A DNA stretch of 64,000 bases, from assembly GCA_963681505.1 (NCBI GenBank), contig OY811972.1, forward strand, positions 10,784,975 through 10,848,974, in the 5' to 3' direction. Every line of letters begins with the position of its first letter. Position 1 is the first letter of the stretch. The translations under genes were made by a program, and so were the position numbers. The notes beneath the pieces are model-generated. The model was not told the origin of the DNA. It was given only the letters and a program-made list of their open reading frames with translations, and ran no database searches. This DNA is from Eunapius fragilis (taxonomy: Eukaryota; Porifera; Demospongiae; Spongillida; Spongillidae). Shown in pieces: positions 11,694 through 23,700 of the stretch.

Positions 11694-13861
11694 GATGGCA
11701 CAGTCTATGTGAACAGAGAAAAAAGAGAACACTTTAGCATAACTCCCGGTAATCGGCGCTCATTGTACATATATGTGTAACCATTTAAATTTCATTATGT
11801 CGGAACCTATGAACATTGCATTATCACTTTTATATAATGTAGACACACGCCTGCTACCGTACGGGACGCGGTTTGCTTAAATCATTGGCGCGAATCGAGC
11901 GGGAAAGCTTGCACTCACAGCAATATCTACCGGCAGGATAAAACATAGACTGTTAAATGGCTACAGTACTCCAAATCTACTCAATTGGGTACGCTTACGA
12001 CATCCTTAGCTGGGACACTTAGAATTCTAACCAAGCGCGTTGGTGACTCGGCACGGTAATTAACGAAAATGGCAAGATGAGAGCCAAAATTGGTTAAATA
12101 GTATAGTCATTTGGATTACTTTATACTGCCTATAATACTCGTTATTTGCAAATCAATTTCTTTGCACTTTGTAAATAGAGCATACTGATATAAACTAAAG
12201 CAGCCGTGTAACTACAACAGGAAATTCTGATGTACTATTGGCTCGGGGGTAATAGTGGTATTATCCCACATGTCTGCGGTGTGTAACAATTTTTTTGGAT
12301 TACTTATTCGGTCGAGTACTATTCAGGTCAACCGATTTAAAAATTTACTTCAGTCGAAATAACTTTCTTAATCGCGATAATCGTTTCCTTCATATGCTGA
12401 AATCGGTCGGAAATCGTTTTAAGTGTCCTTCCCGCCTGTCTGACAATTGCTTACGAATGGGTTTATGAAATGGTACGGTAAGATGAAACTTCGTTCAATG
12501 TAATCAACACTTAGTCTGGGGACCAACCATCAACCAGGTCCCCAGTAATCAACACTGAAATACGTGGCCATTTGCGCTCACGTTTGAACTTCCCGCTGTG
12601 CATCAATCAAACTCGCTATACATACTCTTTTCCATCAACTAATTATAGGTGTTCAATTGCTTCCCATGCAGGGTGTCATCTTCGGGCCTAAATACTTAGG
12701 TACACCCTTTTCCAGACGTTCACTCGATCATGACATCCTGAATATGATTGACGCTACTTGTTGCTTTTATTTAATTCTTGAAGGGCATGCTGTTCGAATA
12801 ACTACAGGGCACGTGTTTGTACAATAATTCTAATCTGATAAGCTAAAAGGAATAGCGACATATAAACTTTTTAAAGAGGAATTTATCGTGCCAATAAATC
12901 GGAAAACCTCGAAAACTTAGATAATCGTTGGCAAATTAATAGTACATTATATTCACCTCCAAAATCGATTTTTATGTTCCTAATAACCGATTTGGGACGG
13001 GCTGTAAACCTGAAAGATCGATTAGACTTTTTTTCATAGTCGAAATAATCTATCTTGATTTTTCTAAAAGTTTACACACCCTAAATGCAACAAAAAAGTG
13101 AATATCACTAATTAAACCGTTTCATTGTTGACGCATACCAGAAGTACACACTGCATCAGAGTTTCACCACGGGACACAGGTTGGATCATAAATATGTATC
13201 TTCTCGGTGCTTATGATGGAATCATATACTCTTGTAATCATCCCAGTTTGAGCCATTTGTTGCATAATGGTGTCCGTCCTGTTTGATTTTATTGATTGCT
13301 ACATAAATATAAGCAATGGGTTCCTGTTCATGTAAAAGCATCTCCCTGCGCTATTGTGGACACATTGCATCATGAAACGCATTTTTAAATGGATGACAAG
13401 TATTGGCTTTGTGCGGGAGTTGGAATTTAACACAACTACATGATGCCATTAGTAGTACGATAATACTTGCATTGAAGTTTGACAGTATGCCCTCATGATC
13501 ATGCTGAGGTCAAGATGAAGTAAAGGTTTAGTGATGCCTCTGGTGAAGTAATGTGCCATTACATCAGGTACAGGATTGCACTTCTTTATTTTTAGTACAC
13601 TGTGATACGATTGATCAAGGGGTATCTTTCCTGTAAATCACATGATAATGGTGATAGCACATGGCAGTGAATGGGCATTTGAATTACTAACTAAACTGGA
13701 TTTGTTTTGACAAGAGCTAACGTATCCATTTGAGAGGTTATAAAAGTAATAATAAACTTAATCACCATTGAGAAGTTTCATTCTACATGTTATTCACCTA
13801 AACAAACATATGTACCATTTCTTTTTCTTTGTCACACAATCGAAATGACCATTAAAGTGCT
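11694..13861. other. convergent intergenic region between gelsolins 1 and 2
   Basis: No gene recognised. It contains a copy of a dispersed repeat (12838-13085, listed separately) and a hairpin at about 12516-12544 (CTGGGGACC ... GGTCCCCAG). The rest is AT-rich without clear structure. Confidence 0.5.
12838..13085 (+). repeat. dispersed repeat family B, copy 1
   Basis: Resembles 28700-28925 over about 230 bases in the same orientation. Shared blocks in order are GGAATAGCGACA, TTTAT.GTGCCAATA, AAAACCTCGAAAA, TAATCGT, and TTTTTCATAGTCGAAATAATC near the 3' end. Confidence 0.6.
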
Positions 13862-16800
13862 TCATTTGAAAACACTCGTAAATGCATCATTTTCAGATCC
13901 AGATTTCATACAGGATATTGTTACAAGAGGGTGATCTGTGTCCTTTAGGTAGTTCTGTTGGTTAACTTCAGTATTTAGGATGCTTATAAATAGCCTACTG
14001 ATCCCTTACATGAGCGTAGGTCATTGCATTCTTCGTTTCATCTTCACTGGTTTCCCTTCCAACCCATACGAACACCTCAATGCCAGTGTCCACTACGAAA
14101 ACTAAAAATATCAATCTTTAATGACCACTAATTTTTAATTGCATATAATTTTACCATCCTTCTCTTCAAGCTTGCTCAGAGAAATTGGACCTTCAACAGT
14201 AGAAAAGGTCAGCTTTCCTGTTTCATCACTCAGCCTAGATTAAAAACAATAAAGATGCTAAGGACTGCTTCATTCACTTAAACAGCATACAGGGACAAAC
14301 AAGACTTTACACTATCATTAGTTACAGCACTGATAGTAAATATGAATATGCAGTTTGAACATCATGCAATAAATATCAATGGAAGGATTACAATTTTGCT
14401 CAGCCACAACTCAACATTTCACCACATCTTTCCTGGCATGCTGGGGGGGGGGGGGGGGGGGGGGGGGGAGGGGGGGCTTTGAAAAGATAAACATTTCGTG
14501 TAGAAAATGGGCAATAAAGCTGCCTTATGACAACTGTACTTATATTCAAACCTGAACATGGTTGGTTTGAAGCTCGTAGAGTCATGTACCACGTGAACAA
14601 TCTTGAATAAGAAGGGTACAGAGATTGATTTCATGAGGAAATTTCTGCACATCAACTTACGCCCTCTGATTCCAATGGATTATCAGAAAGGGTTGTGTAA
14701 AAGATGTGTGTCTTCTCTGCATTGGCCTCCTCTACAGAGTATTGGGTTTCATAAAAAAAGCAATTGTCAGTTATAATTTGGAGGTAAATAGTAATTGTAG
14801 AAGAAAAATATTGCAAGGGGCTATAATTTTTATGAGATAGGATTAGTGAAATCACCTATACTAAGATTTTTAAGAACAGTCCACTGACTTATATCATTAT
14901 TGTTGCAAATGACATGTAAGTACACATGTACTAAATTCAAAAAATTACTTCATGGTCTAGCTATATAATTACCATTACATTTGCATGCACACAAATTAAC
15001 ACATTTCTACGACATACGGTTTTAATATACTCAATATAACTTTGCATGAATCTATACAATTGTAGGGCAATTAAAAAAATTAAATGCATTCGTTTCTATA
15101 CCTTCTACGACATACACACATGGCTCATACCAAGCACTTCGAGTTTGGCCTTCCCATCCCTTTCAGTCTGAGAACAAAACAAGAGGCATTTCGACCTGCA
15201 CAAAAGGAATCTGAATTTGGATACCTTGATTCCCTGCAAGTACTCAGCTGCTTTGAATCGCTCATCTTTGTTGCATGTGGTTCCATTCCACTGGTAGAGC
15301 GTAAGACCCATATCAAGGATGAAGACGTCACTGGTATCCAAACAGTGCTTATTCAGAGGTCTCTCTGTCACCTTCACTCCGTGCTAAATAATGCCATAAT
15401 ATACATAAGAACCAAAATTGGAAATAAGCTCACCTTGTCACCATGGAAATGGAGGAGACGAGGTTTGTATTCAGTGGGCTTTACATTATTGAAGCCACTA
15501 TCAGCACTGTGACACACATGTATAGGCATTTACATTGAGGCTATTGTGAATCATACCCTGCACCTACCCTCCCTCAAGGATTGTTATGTTTGTAAAGTAG
15601 CTCTGGAAAAGGTCAGACTCGTATCCCATTACTTCTCTGTGCTGAACTGGCTTGTCATCCAACTTTAGAAGATAATCAAATACAACACTTGACCACGGAA
15701 TCATATGGCAGATATCAAGTTTCACTAATTACAATCCTTGAAAGTTAGAAAGTTATAAAATATGTTTAGGTCCAATGTAGAACATTACATCCATGCATGT
15801 TAATAAAAATGACTGGAGTGATACTTAAATCAGTTAGTCACAAAAACTTCAAGTGTTTTGTCAAGTTAAGGTGGTTACAATGTGCAAGGGTGAGCGGGAT
15901 CACAGTACATAGTGATTACCAAAGTATCCAGCTCCACAGTCTTGTATGCTGCCGTACCATACTCATCTTGGGTTGAGAACTGGCCAATCCAGAAGTGAAC
16001 ATCATATAACAGAGCCTTGAAAGAAATAGAAAAACATCACAAGGAACTATGTAGTGAAGTTTAACAGATGGAATGAACCAATGATAAAGTTTCCAGATAT
16101 TAAGCAACCTCATCCAATGACCCCTTGCAGAGGCTGATGAATTTTGGTAATGGATGTGTTTGGTATCTGGACTGAATTCATGAATAGACAATATACATGC
16201 ATAATTCCCATATGAGTTACTATGTGCCAATACATATTGGTACTAGCACCTACAAGGGCTGACACATCAGGGTCCCTCCAAATTGACATTCACAAAGAAA
16301 CGTGCAAAAAAGTAATGAAGGGTTAGTAACAGTGCCTTGGTGAAGGCAGTACCATTCATGAATGGAGCTTCCATAGTAGGATATAACTATATAAGTAGGC
16401 GTTGCCAATATTTTATTTATTAATTTTTACCGTAGGCTAACAGGATTAAAGTCCTCGAAATGCAAAAGTCTAACAGTTATCCAAATGGCTGACGTATGAC
16501 AGTTGTGCGAACTGGCTGATGCTGATTTGGTCACTATAGCGCTTTCTCTGCATGGTGTAGGGATCGAACTCTACGTTGTTTCGCATTCCTCTAGTGACTA
16601 TAACTTGCCTCCGATTCCGGTTTCTTGTAAGTATGAAGAATGATGTATGAATCTCCGTTGTAAAACTTGCCGTAGTCCTCCTTAAGCCAGTAGGTGACCT
16701 ATTGTAGTTGTGATGACTTTGTGTGACGTAGTACTAAGTTCTGATGCATCAGCCTTGCCTTAAATTTGACTATCCTCCAAATCTGCAATCCGACGTCTTT

Positions 16801-16982
16801 TCCCGCGTCCTTCCAAGCCGGTTCTGTCTCTGCGGCACTTTTCTTGACCTGAAACAACATTGCGTGGATAGATCAACTGGCACGCTGTACAGGGAGCGTA
16901 CTTTGCGGTCTGCATCGGATCCGATCAATGATATGTTGGAGTCCTTCCAGTCATACTTCTTAGGCTTTACAAGTCCTGCCAT
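13862..16982 (-). CDS. three-repeat gelsolin-like actin-binding protein, gene 2 (inverted)
   Basis: Thirteen exons on the minus strand: 16902-16982, 16759-16848, 16609-16698, 15920-16015, 15568-15662, 15434-15506, 15225-15383, 15131-15167, 14661-14731, 14552-14601, 14155-14234, 14010-14101, 13862-13954; 1107 nt, 368 aa. The exon plan and motifs match gene 1 ([16 protein letters not shown] leader, [48 protein letters not shown]). It is closer in sequence to gene 3 than to gene 1. Two introns have GC donors: intron 2 (TTTAAG|GCAAGG) and intron 3 (TCGGAG|GCAAGT). Intron 10 contains an interrupted G run (14443-14476, + strand). The promoter side has a TATA-like motif and a full CRE. Predicted cytoplasmic actin severing or capping protein, by family. 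Confidence 0.92.
14443..14476. repeat. poly-G tract inside gelsolin 2 intron 10
   Basis: A run of 26 G, one A, then seven more G on the + strand, read as poly-C in the sense of the host gene. One of about a dozen such tracts in the window. The exact length may be unreliable. Confidence 0.9.
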
Positions 16983-17620
16983 TTCCTTTGCGTGAATTAA
17001 GTGTTGAACTCAGCTAAAATTCCATACGGGGAGCATGTTAAATATACCTTTTACCGCTGACGTCACAAATGCATGAGTATGTTTGACAAGCATAAGTCCT
17101 TATAGAAACGCCGCGAAAAAAAAATTGCAAGTTCAAAATGAATGCATAAAAATAAGTATCTTCGCAACTTACGGTGCAGATATTACTGCATGCGCTCACA
17201 ACACAAGATACGGAAAGTGACTCATGCTTTTCCTTTCAAAAAGTAAATTATCATGATCCTGTCCAACTTGATGAAGCTCCCGAATTGTCCGCGCCTGCGC
17301 ATTTCGTAAAGCAGTTCACAACAGCGAGGTCAAAGTTTTTCAAGGCTTCAACACGTTCTCGTCATACATACCAGGATTGCCGAGCTTCCCGGTTTGCCAT
17401 CTTCACGAACAAACCGAAATCCATGATCCTGTCCATCTTGTATAGCAAACTTAGTATTATCCTCGTATGTATGACACCATACCGGCTCGTGACGTAATTC
17501 TGGGAGAAAGAGATCTGAATACTTATGCAAACACCACCTCTCGTCACCATGATTATATCCAACGGCCTGTCAAGGAGGAAACTGTCCGCGAAAAAAATTG
17601 TCTGCAAGACCATTACTCCG
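16983..17620. other. upstream flank of gelsolin 2, no gene seen
   Basis: Apart from the promoter motifs at 17040-17065, it holds two similar segments, GATCCTGTCCAACTTG (17253) and GATCCTGTCCATCTTG (17424), on the + strand. They suggest a degenerate duplication of about 170 bases. No coding exon supported. Confidence 0.4.
17040..17065 (-). promoter_or_regulatory. candidate gelsolin 2 promoter: TATA-like element plus CRE
   Basis: On the minus strand a full CRE palindrome TGACGTCA (17058-17065) is followed after about ten bases by GGTATATTT (17040-17048). This sits about 60 bases upstream of the gelsolin 2 start codon, in the correct order for a CREB/ATF-responsive TATA promoter. A half-site ACGTCAC is also found upstream of gelsolin 3 (near 38490). 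Motif-based only. Confidence 0.45.
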
Positions 17621-17959
17621 GAGGAATTGAGTGGTCCTGGGACACTTTACTCCGGGGTAAACTGTCCCCCTAGGACAATTTACTTCGGAGTAGGCTATCG
17701 CCATCAGGAGTAAACTGCCCTACCTCCAACTCCCATCCCAGGTAATTCACTCGGCGGAGTAATACATCCAAACCTGGTTAGGATTGCTTACTCCATGTAC
17801 ACTGATATATTTCAATTTATGCCATTAAATAATACATCAAGAACAGGAATGAGTGAGGAACAGTTTATATGATGGACCATAATGTTCATGAGGTGAGTAC
17901 TATGAAACGTATCCACATTCAGTTTCATCACTTTGCTTGAAGTACATAATCCAACACAT

Positions 17960-19012
17960 CTACTTCTTTACATCTCCCGTCACACAGGCTAAGTGGCACC
18001 TCTCCTTCCATCCTGAACATTCAATTGGCATTCGGCAAGAGCAGAATATTTCAATTCTATTAATGCTGTAGAGATATACAGCTTGTTTCGTCATCCACTT
18101 CAATAATTGCACCGATTCCTTTTCATTTTGTTTTTGCTTTGCCAAAGAAATTCCCTGGTGGAGCCTTTGAGCAGCATAGTTTTTGATTTTTATGGTGGTG
18201 GCATGCCTTGATTTGTCTTGAAAATCTGAAGACTTAGAACGGCCAAGGGGGTTGCTGCTATGCAAGGATCCAGATTTGTGGTGGAAGATATTTGGCCAGA
18301 TACCACTGGACACTTGTCATCATCTGGTACCAGTGTATAATCATCATCATCATTGGTGTCACATTTCGAGGATTGCATGGTTTTACTAGGCACTTTAACT
18401 GGAGAGGGTTCAATGGGTGAAACAGATGATAGATCGGAACAGTTATCCTTCGCTTTTTCAACAAGTGAATGGCAGCAATTGCACTTGAATCTACACATTC
18501 ACTACAGACATTCTACCTAAAAGCACCACCAATTCACCTGGTTGCAGAAATAACAGTCCTATGTCTTCAAAGCCTCTATCAACTTCAACCATGCGGTAAT
18601 CAGCACATACATGTGTTCAGCAGAGGTTTCAGAGAGTGGCCCTATTAGATCAATGGAACCAAAGTGTAGCTCCGGGCAAGTTTTATCAAACCTTTGGGTA
18701 TCAGTATGATGGCTCTGGTCACAAGCATGACATCACCTACATTACGTAACGAGATACATCAATAAGCAATTAACATTATTTAAAAGTTTTAGTAAAGTGC
18801 AATGTACTTACTAATGCAATGTACATACAATTTTCTCTACCTCCTTGAAGACTCCAGGCCAGTAAAAGCGTCCGGACACCTTGTAGAATCTCCCTGTTTT
18901 ACCAAGGTGGCCAGCAGTGGGGTCACTGTGGCCGGACTCCATGATCTGCTTCCTCTGGTGCTTGCGAATATCACTTCCACCACATGCCTTTCCTTGTCAC
19001 GTACTGCATTTT
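17960..19012 (-). pseudogene. decayed integrase-type mobile element (Ginger/KRBA2-like or Ty3-like)
   Basis: Minus-strand order matches an integrase polyprotein. First comes an H2C2 zinc-binding segment near 19000-18840 (KHQRKQIMESGHSDPTAGHL, then a segment ending RFYWPGVFK). Next is the start of an rve core near 18720-18560 (ELHFGSIDLIGPLSET, a ten-residue gap, then AWLKLIEA), which soon meets a stop. Last are two overlapping frames at 18498-17960, ending in a Cys-rich FCSCRMPI..C.GW...CHLACV motif like the PHD-type finger carried by some of these elements. Multiple stops and frame changes show it is dead. TACTCCGG/CCGGAGT-rich blocks on both sides (17620-17710, 19480-19525) could be remnants of its ends. 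The class assignment is uncertain. Confidence 0.55.
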
Positions 19013-19307
19013 AAAATCTTGCACTCTGAATATGTGGTATTTAAATAATAAAGCTGATCATATGCATGCAGACACCGCACTAGCCCATTTCACTGACGAG
19101 CGTTAGAACATACATTTGAAAATAGTGCTCACACGTAAGCAACATATATGCACTACTAAACATCAAGTGTGAACTATCTATTAATACCTGCTTGCGTTTT
19201 CTTTGAAGGAGTCTCTTCAGTGGCGGTGTAGCTGGGGTGGAAAATCCATATACCTTTCAGTAGTTTGAAGTTTACAGGCGATTATGCGGAGAAATGCTGC
19301 TTTGCCC

Positions 19308-19308
<1 letters not shown>

Positions 19309-19340
<32 letters not shown>
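19309..19340. repeat. poly-C tract
   Basis: An uninterrupted run of about 32 C. It lies between the integrase relic and LOX2 and is not associated with a recognised gene. Confidence 0.9.
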
Positions 19341-19525
19341 ATCACCCCGCTCACCGCTACGGATTATCTTTTCATTAGCGGCGCAGGCATCGCGATAAAT
19401 ATCTTCTGTTAGATACCTGGTGGACATTCATCCATGGCTGCGCCACAATTTTCACAAATTATAACGGACCACCGAACAATTTAGTCCGGAACATTCCGCT
19501 AGGACATTCTACTCCGACGGATTTC

Positions 19526-20712
19526 TCTGTGTTTTAATTATCGACTTCCTCCTATTGGCGGCATTTGCAGTGAACGAAATGTAGTTGCAAATATTCACAC
19601 CGAATCGAACGTAAAAACTATGTAGCATATATTTACAATAAATACCCAACTAACTGTGTACGTATGTGATGGTCCTTTCTAAGCTGCCCCAAAATCCATG
19701 GTCGCCGTTTCTATGCTCACGTATGTATGCTAACCTTCATAAATGATTCGCTGCTTGGGTAATGAATGTTACGTAATAATTTCTGACGTAATATAAACTG
19801 CCGCCATTCAGGAGGACCTGGACCTTGTACAATTGAATGGCATCTAACTCAAGATGCGATAACGTAACTACTAGAGATCCTATGTATGAAGACATCGATA
19901 TAGCTGTACGAGCTTTTTTGTGGACGGGCTTGTGCAAAACAGAGATGATCGTATAATTTGTGTCATTTCATGTAGTTCGTTGGTCTGGGACCGAGACTAT
20001 AATGCAAAGATATAGCTGTCTATAGCTAAAAAAAAATAACCTGCTGAAAACGTGCCTCCCCCGGCCCAACTAAGAAAACCTGAAATTCACCGCTGCGCTG
20101 CTTCAAGTATAATACTGCCTACCAATATGGCAGTATCTTTTGCGACTATAATTTGAAAGTTCCCTGGTATTCCATAGATCTCTTGCTTTCAGCTAGCCGA
20201 AGTTAAAAGGTCCTTCAATTCACCACTAGAACTTTGAAAACCTTACAGCAAGAAGATCAAACTCCCTTAAAGACTAAACGCCATACATTTGTCAAATCAG
20301 TGTGCAAATCCACTAGCATTTAGTCCGTATGTAGAACGATACAATTAACCTTTTCGTGCACAATACACACTGCGGGTCAGCATTTCGATACACTGCAGCA
20401 TGTGACTAAGGCTGAACCTTTACATGCACACTGTGGTCATGCTCGTGACCTTCGTATGGATGCATATGCATGTGTACAGGAGACATTTTCGGGTGTACTG
20501 AGCACTGAATGGCAGCTGAATCAACCAGGGCAAAGTTGTTCGAACTTATGGAACAGCAAAGATATATTCCATTCAAAACAATGGAACACGTTACGAATCG
20601 GAGTTCGAAAGGTGAGCGACGTCACAATGATGTGCATTAATACAGGATGAAATTTTATTGCATATAAGCTAGCGAATTGCTTGCGTATATCATTGACGGC
20701 AATTTTTAAACA
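19526..20712. other. upstream flank of LOX2, no gene seen
   Basis: About 1.2 kb of AT-rich DNA without a recognised exon. A TATA-like CATATAAGC lies at about 20660, some 50 bases before the LOX2 start codon. Confidence 0.4.
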
Positions 20713-23700
20713 ATGGAGACGAGAAAGTTATCAGGACAGGGAAAAACAACCGAAGGAGGAGGATCCGAGGAGATACCATCCGAAAAGGGATCCGTGGTTG
20801 AGGAATCTGCAGTAAAGCCCTCTGAGAAGTTTTCTGAGAGGCAACAGTCAGGTGGGAAGTCTCACGGAGAAGGTGTAGAAGGAAAACCACTGGAGGGAAT
20901 GTCTTCCGGAGGAGAACAGAAGACAACCGAAACAGGAGGATCGGAAGAGAAACCTTCCGGATCGGATGATTTATCCAGAGAAAAGAGCTCTTCAGATACA
21001 CCATCCGAACAGAAAGGCTCCGAAAAGGAATCTGTGGAGGACTCCACAGTCGGGCAAATGAAGAAAGTTTTCGAAGAGCCATCGGAGAATGTGTCTGAGA
21101 AGGAACAGTCAGGCGGAAAAACTTCAAGGGAGGAAGAGCAAGTAGGGAAAGAGGAAACCCCACAGGAGCCAAAACCTTCCGGAGTTGAACAGGGGACCGG
21201 AAAATCCGAGGAGAAACTCTCCGGATCGGAGACTTTATCCGGAGAAAAGCGTTCTTCAGAGACACCGTCAGAACAGAAAGGCTCTGAAAAGGGGCCCGAG
21301 AAGCTTTTCGACGAAGGAGTTGAAAAACAACCAGAGGGGCAAAAAGCCGGAGGACAGTCCTATCCTGAGGGCCGGGAAGAGAAACCACGGCTAGAGCAAC
21401 CGGAGAAGGAAGTGCGGGAGGAGGAAAAACCGGGAACGAAACAATTGCCTTCTCGTGAGGATCAAGGACGCGAGACAGGGGCCGCGCCACCAGACCTGGA
21501 AGAGAAGGGGCGGGTTGAGGAAGAGCAGGGAAAGAAAGGACCTTTCCAGAGAGAACACGGAGACATATTGACAATAGCCGAAGCAAAACCCCCGCCGGAG
21601 CTGCCAGATAGAAAAGAGCGGAATGAGGAAGGGGAAGGGAAGGACTCGGGAAATGTGGGGAAGGACGTAGGGAAAGAAACACAGCCAGGAGAGAAAATAT
21701 GGGTACAACAGGACGTAAAATGCGAAATCATAAAGCGATCCCACGGAGAGCTGGATAAGAACACAACTGTTCCGATAACGCAAGTGGATAAACCAAAATG
21801 TAAGTGAAGCGTGTTTAATCGCCTGAATGCTATTGCATGTGCATGTATATGAATGAATGCTAAATTATTTGTGTTCTGTACATACAGCTGGTCACAGCTA
21901 CTACGAAGTGATCATCTCAACTGGGGAAGAGGCCGGTGCATCGACATTCGACCGAGGCGTGTATTTTGTTCTGGAGGGCACAAAGGGAGCGACGGGCAAG
22001 CAGTACGTCCGTAAGCTGTTTAGCAAAGCAGCCACGAAGGGGGCAACAGATGTGTTGCAGTTGGAAGCTAACTCCGACCTTGGGGACCTGCTGGTGGCAA
22101 CCGTAGGGAGCGACGAGCCGTGGGTGGAGATGCTAAAGAAGCCGTGGTTCGTGGAGTACATCGCGGTCCACAACTTCCAGAGCCGAGAGACGATGACGTT
22201 TCCTTGCTATCATTGGATCACTTCAGGCAGTTGGATGAGTATGGTCTCACGTACAAGTAAGTCGTGTGCGAATACTTGCAGTTATTGTATTATGGGACCG
22301 TCTAGCAAAATCGTCGAGTTTTTTATTTTTTTTAAATTTCCGTGAACTCTATAAAGAACTTCTATCAAATAGTCCTTACGCATCCAAAATTGGGCTATCC
22401 ATCAGTTATAAGGCACTGAATTTATAATTAGCCATACATATCAATGCAAACGTTACATTTGTATTACAAGGGTGATTTTGCTGGATACTATGACGAGCAT
22501 GTAAGCAGGAAAATAGTTGACCAAAACGTGTCGGGGATTATTCGAGTGACAATAGGCTTGACCTGCGGGTATGAATAATAACCTGATTGCGCTCTCATCC
22601 CCATGCTCACACTCATCCACGCTCCGTAGCTTTAGAGAAGGACGTAACCAACAATGGAGTACTGACCTACCATAGAAAGACAGTTTTGGAGCAGCGAAGG
22701 AAGCAATACCTGTGGCAGGAGTTCCCGCAAACCCTGTTGCCTTCGGGGCTAGACACCAGCGTAAGCCAATTGCCCCAAGATGAAGAGTTCGACAACGTCA
22801 AGAACTTTAACTTCGTTGATGCGGTGAACAATTCGCCCGTCTTGTCGGCTAGGATTTCCTCCAGAAATCAAAACCTAGAGCATCTCCGGGATTTCGAGAC
22901 TTTGGCCGAGGCCGAACCGCACCATCACGTGCGCTCGCCCCTTTACGAGGTGGCCCGCTGGACGAGGGACGACGAGTTCGGTGAGCAGATGTTGAACGGG
23001 GTTAACCCGTGTTTGATCCGCAAGTGCACTTCGCTGCCCGAGAACTTCAACGTGAGCAGTGAGATGGTTCAAGGATCCCTTACAAGAGGATCAAGTTTAG
23101 AAGACGAAATGAAGGTTGGTAGTGGAAGTTATATTCATACACCTAATGTCTGAATTACGTTATTTTTTTGTCTTCCTAAATTGTAGAACGGACATGTGTA
23201 TATATGTGACCTGAAGATCCTTGATGAAATTCCTTGCCGCGAGTCCTTCCACTGCGCCGCGCCTCTATGCCTGCTTTATGTCAATAGTTACAATAAGCTG
23301 GTCCCTATTGCCATCCAGCTTAAGCAGAAACCTGGTGATGATAACCCTGTGTTCCTTCCAAGCGACAGAATGATTGACTGGCTGTTGGCTAAGATACACT
23401 TCCAAAGCGCATTTGCACAGGTGAGGATATTGCATGTGTCCGCACTGCTTGTATAATCGCAGTTGTAGAATTAACTAGCATTGTAATAAGAGTAATTATC
23501 ATTGTGTGTGCTAGCACTAAGAACGATTAAATGCCCCCGCGTGCACATCGAATTGTTAAGCATGGACCCCGATAAACGTTCTTTTCAACCTAATAGATGA
23601 ACCTGTTGGCGATGCATTACCTTTCCTGCCACTTCATTGTGGAAGCATTTATCGTGGCTACCATGCGCAATCTCCCCGATTCCCACCCTGTCTTCAATCT

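Noticed and set aside
21391-21783. Long minus-strand frames opposite LOX2 exon 1
   Set aside because: Shadow frames of the purine-rich LOX2 leader, giving Ser/Phe/Leu/Pro-rich peptides; the + frame joins correctly to the PLAT exon.
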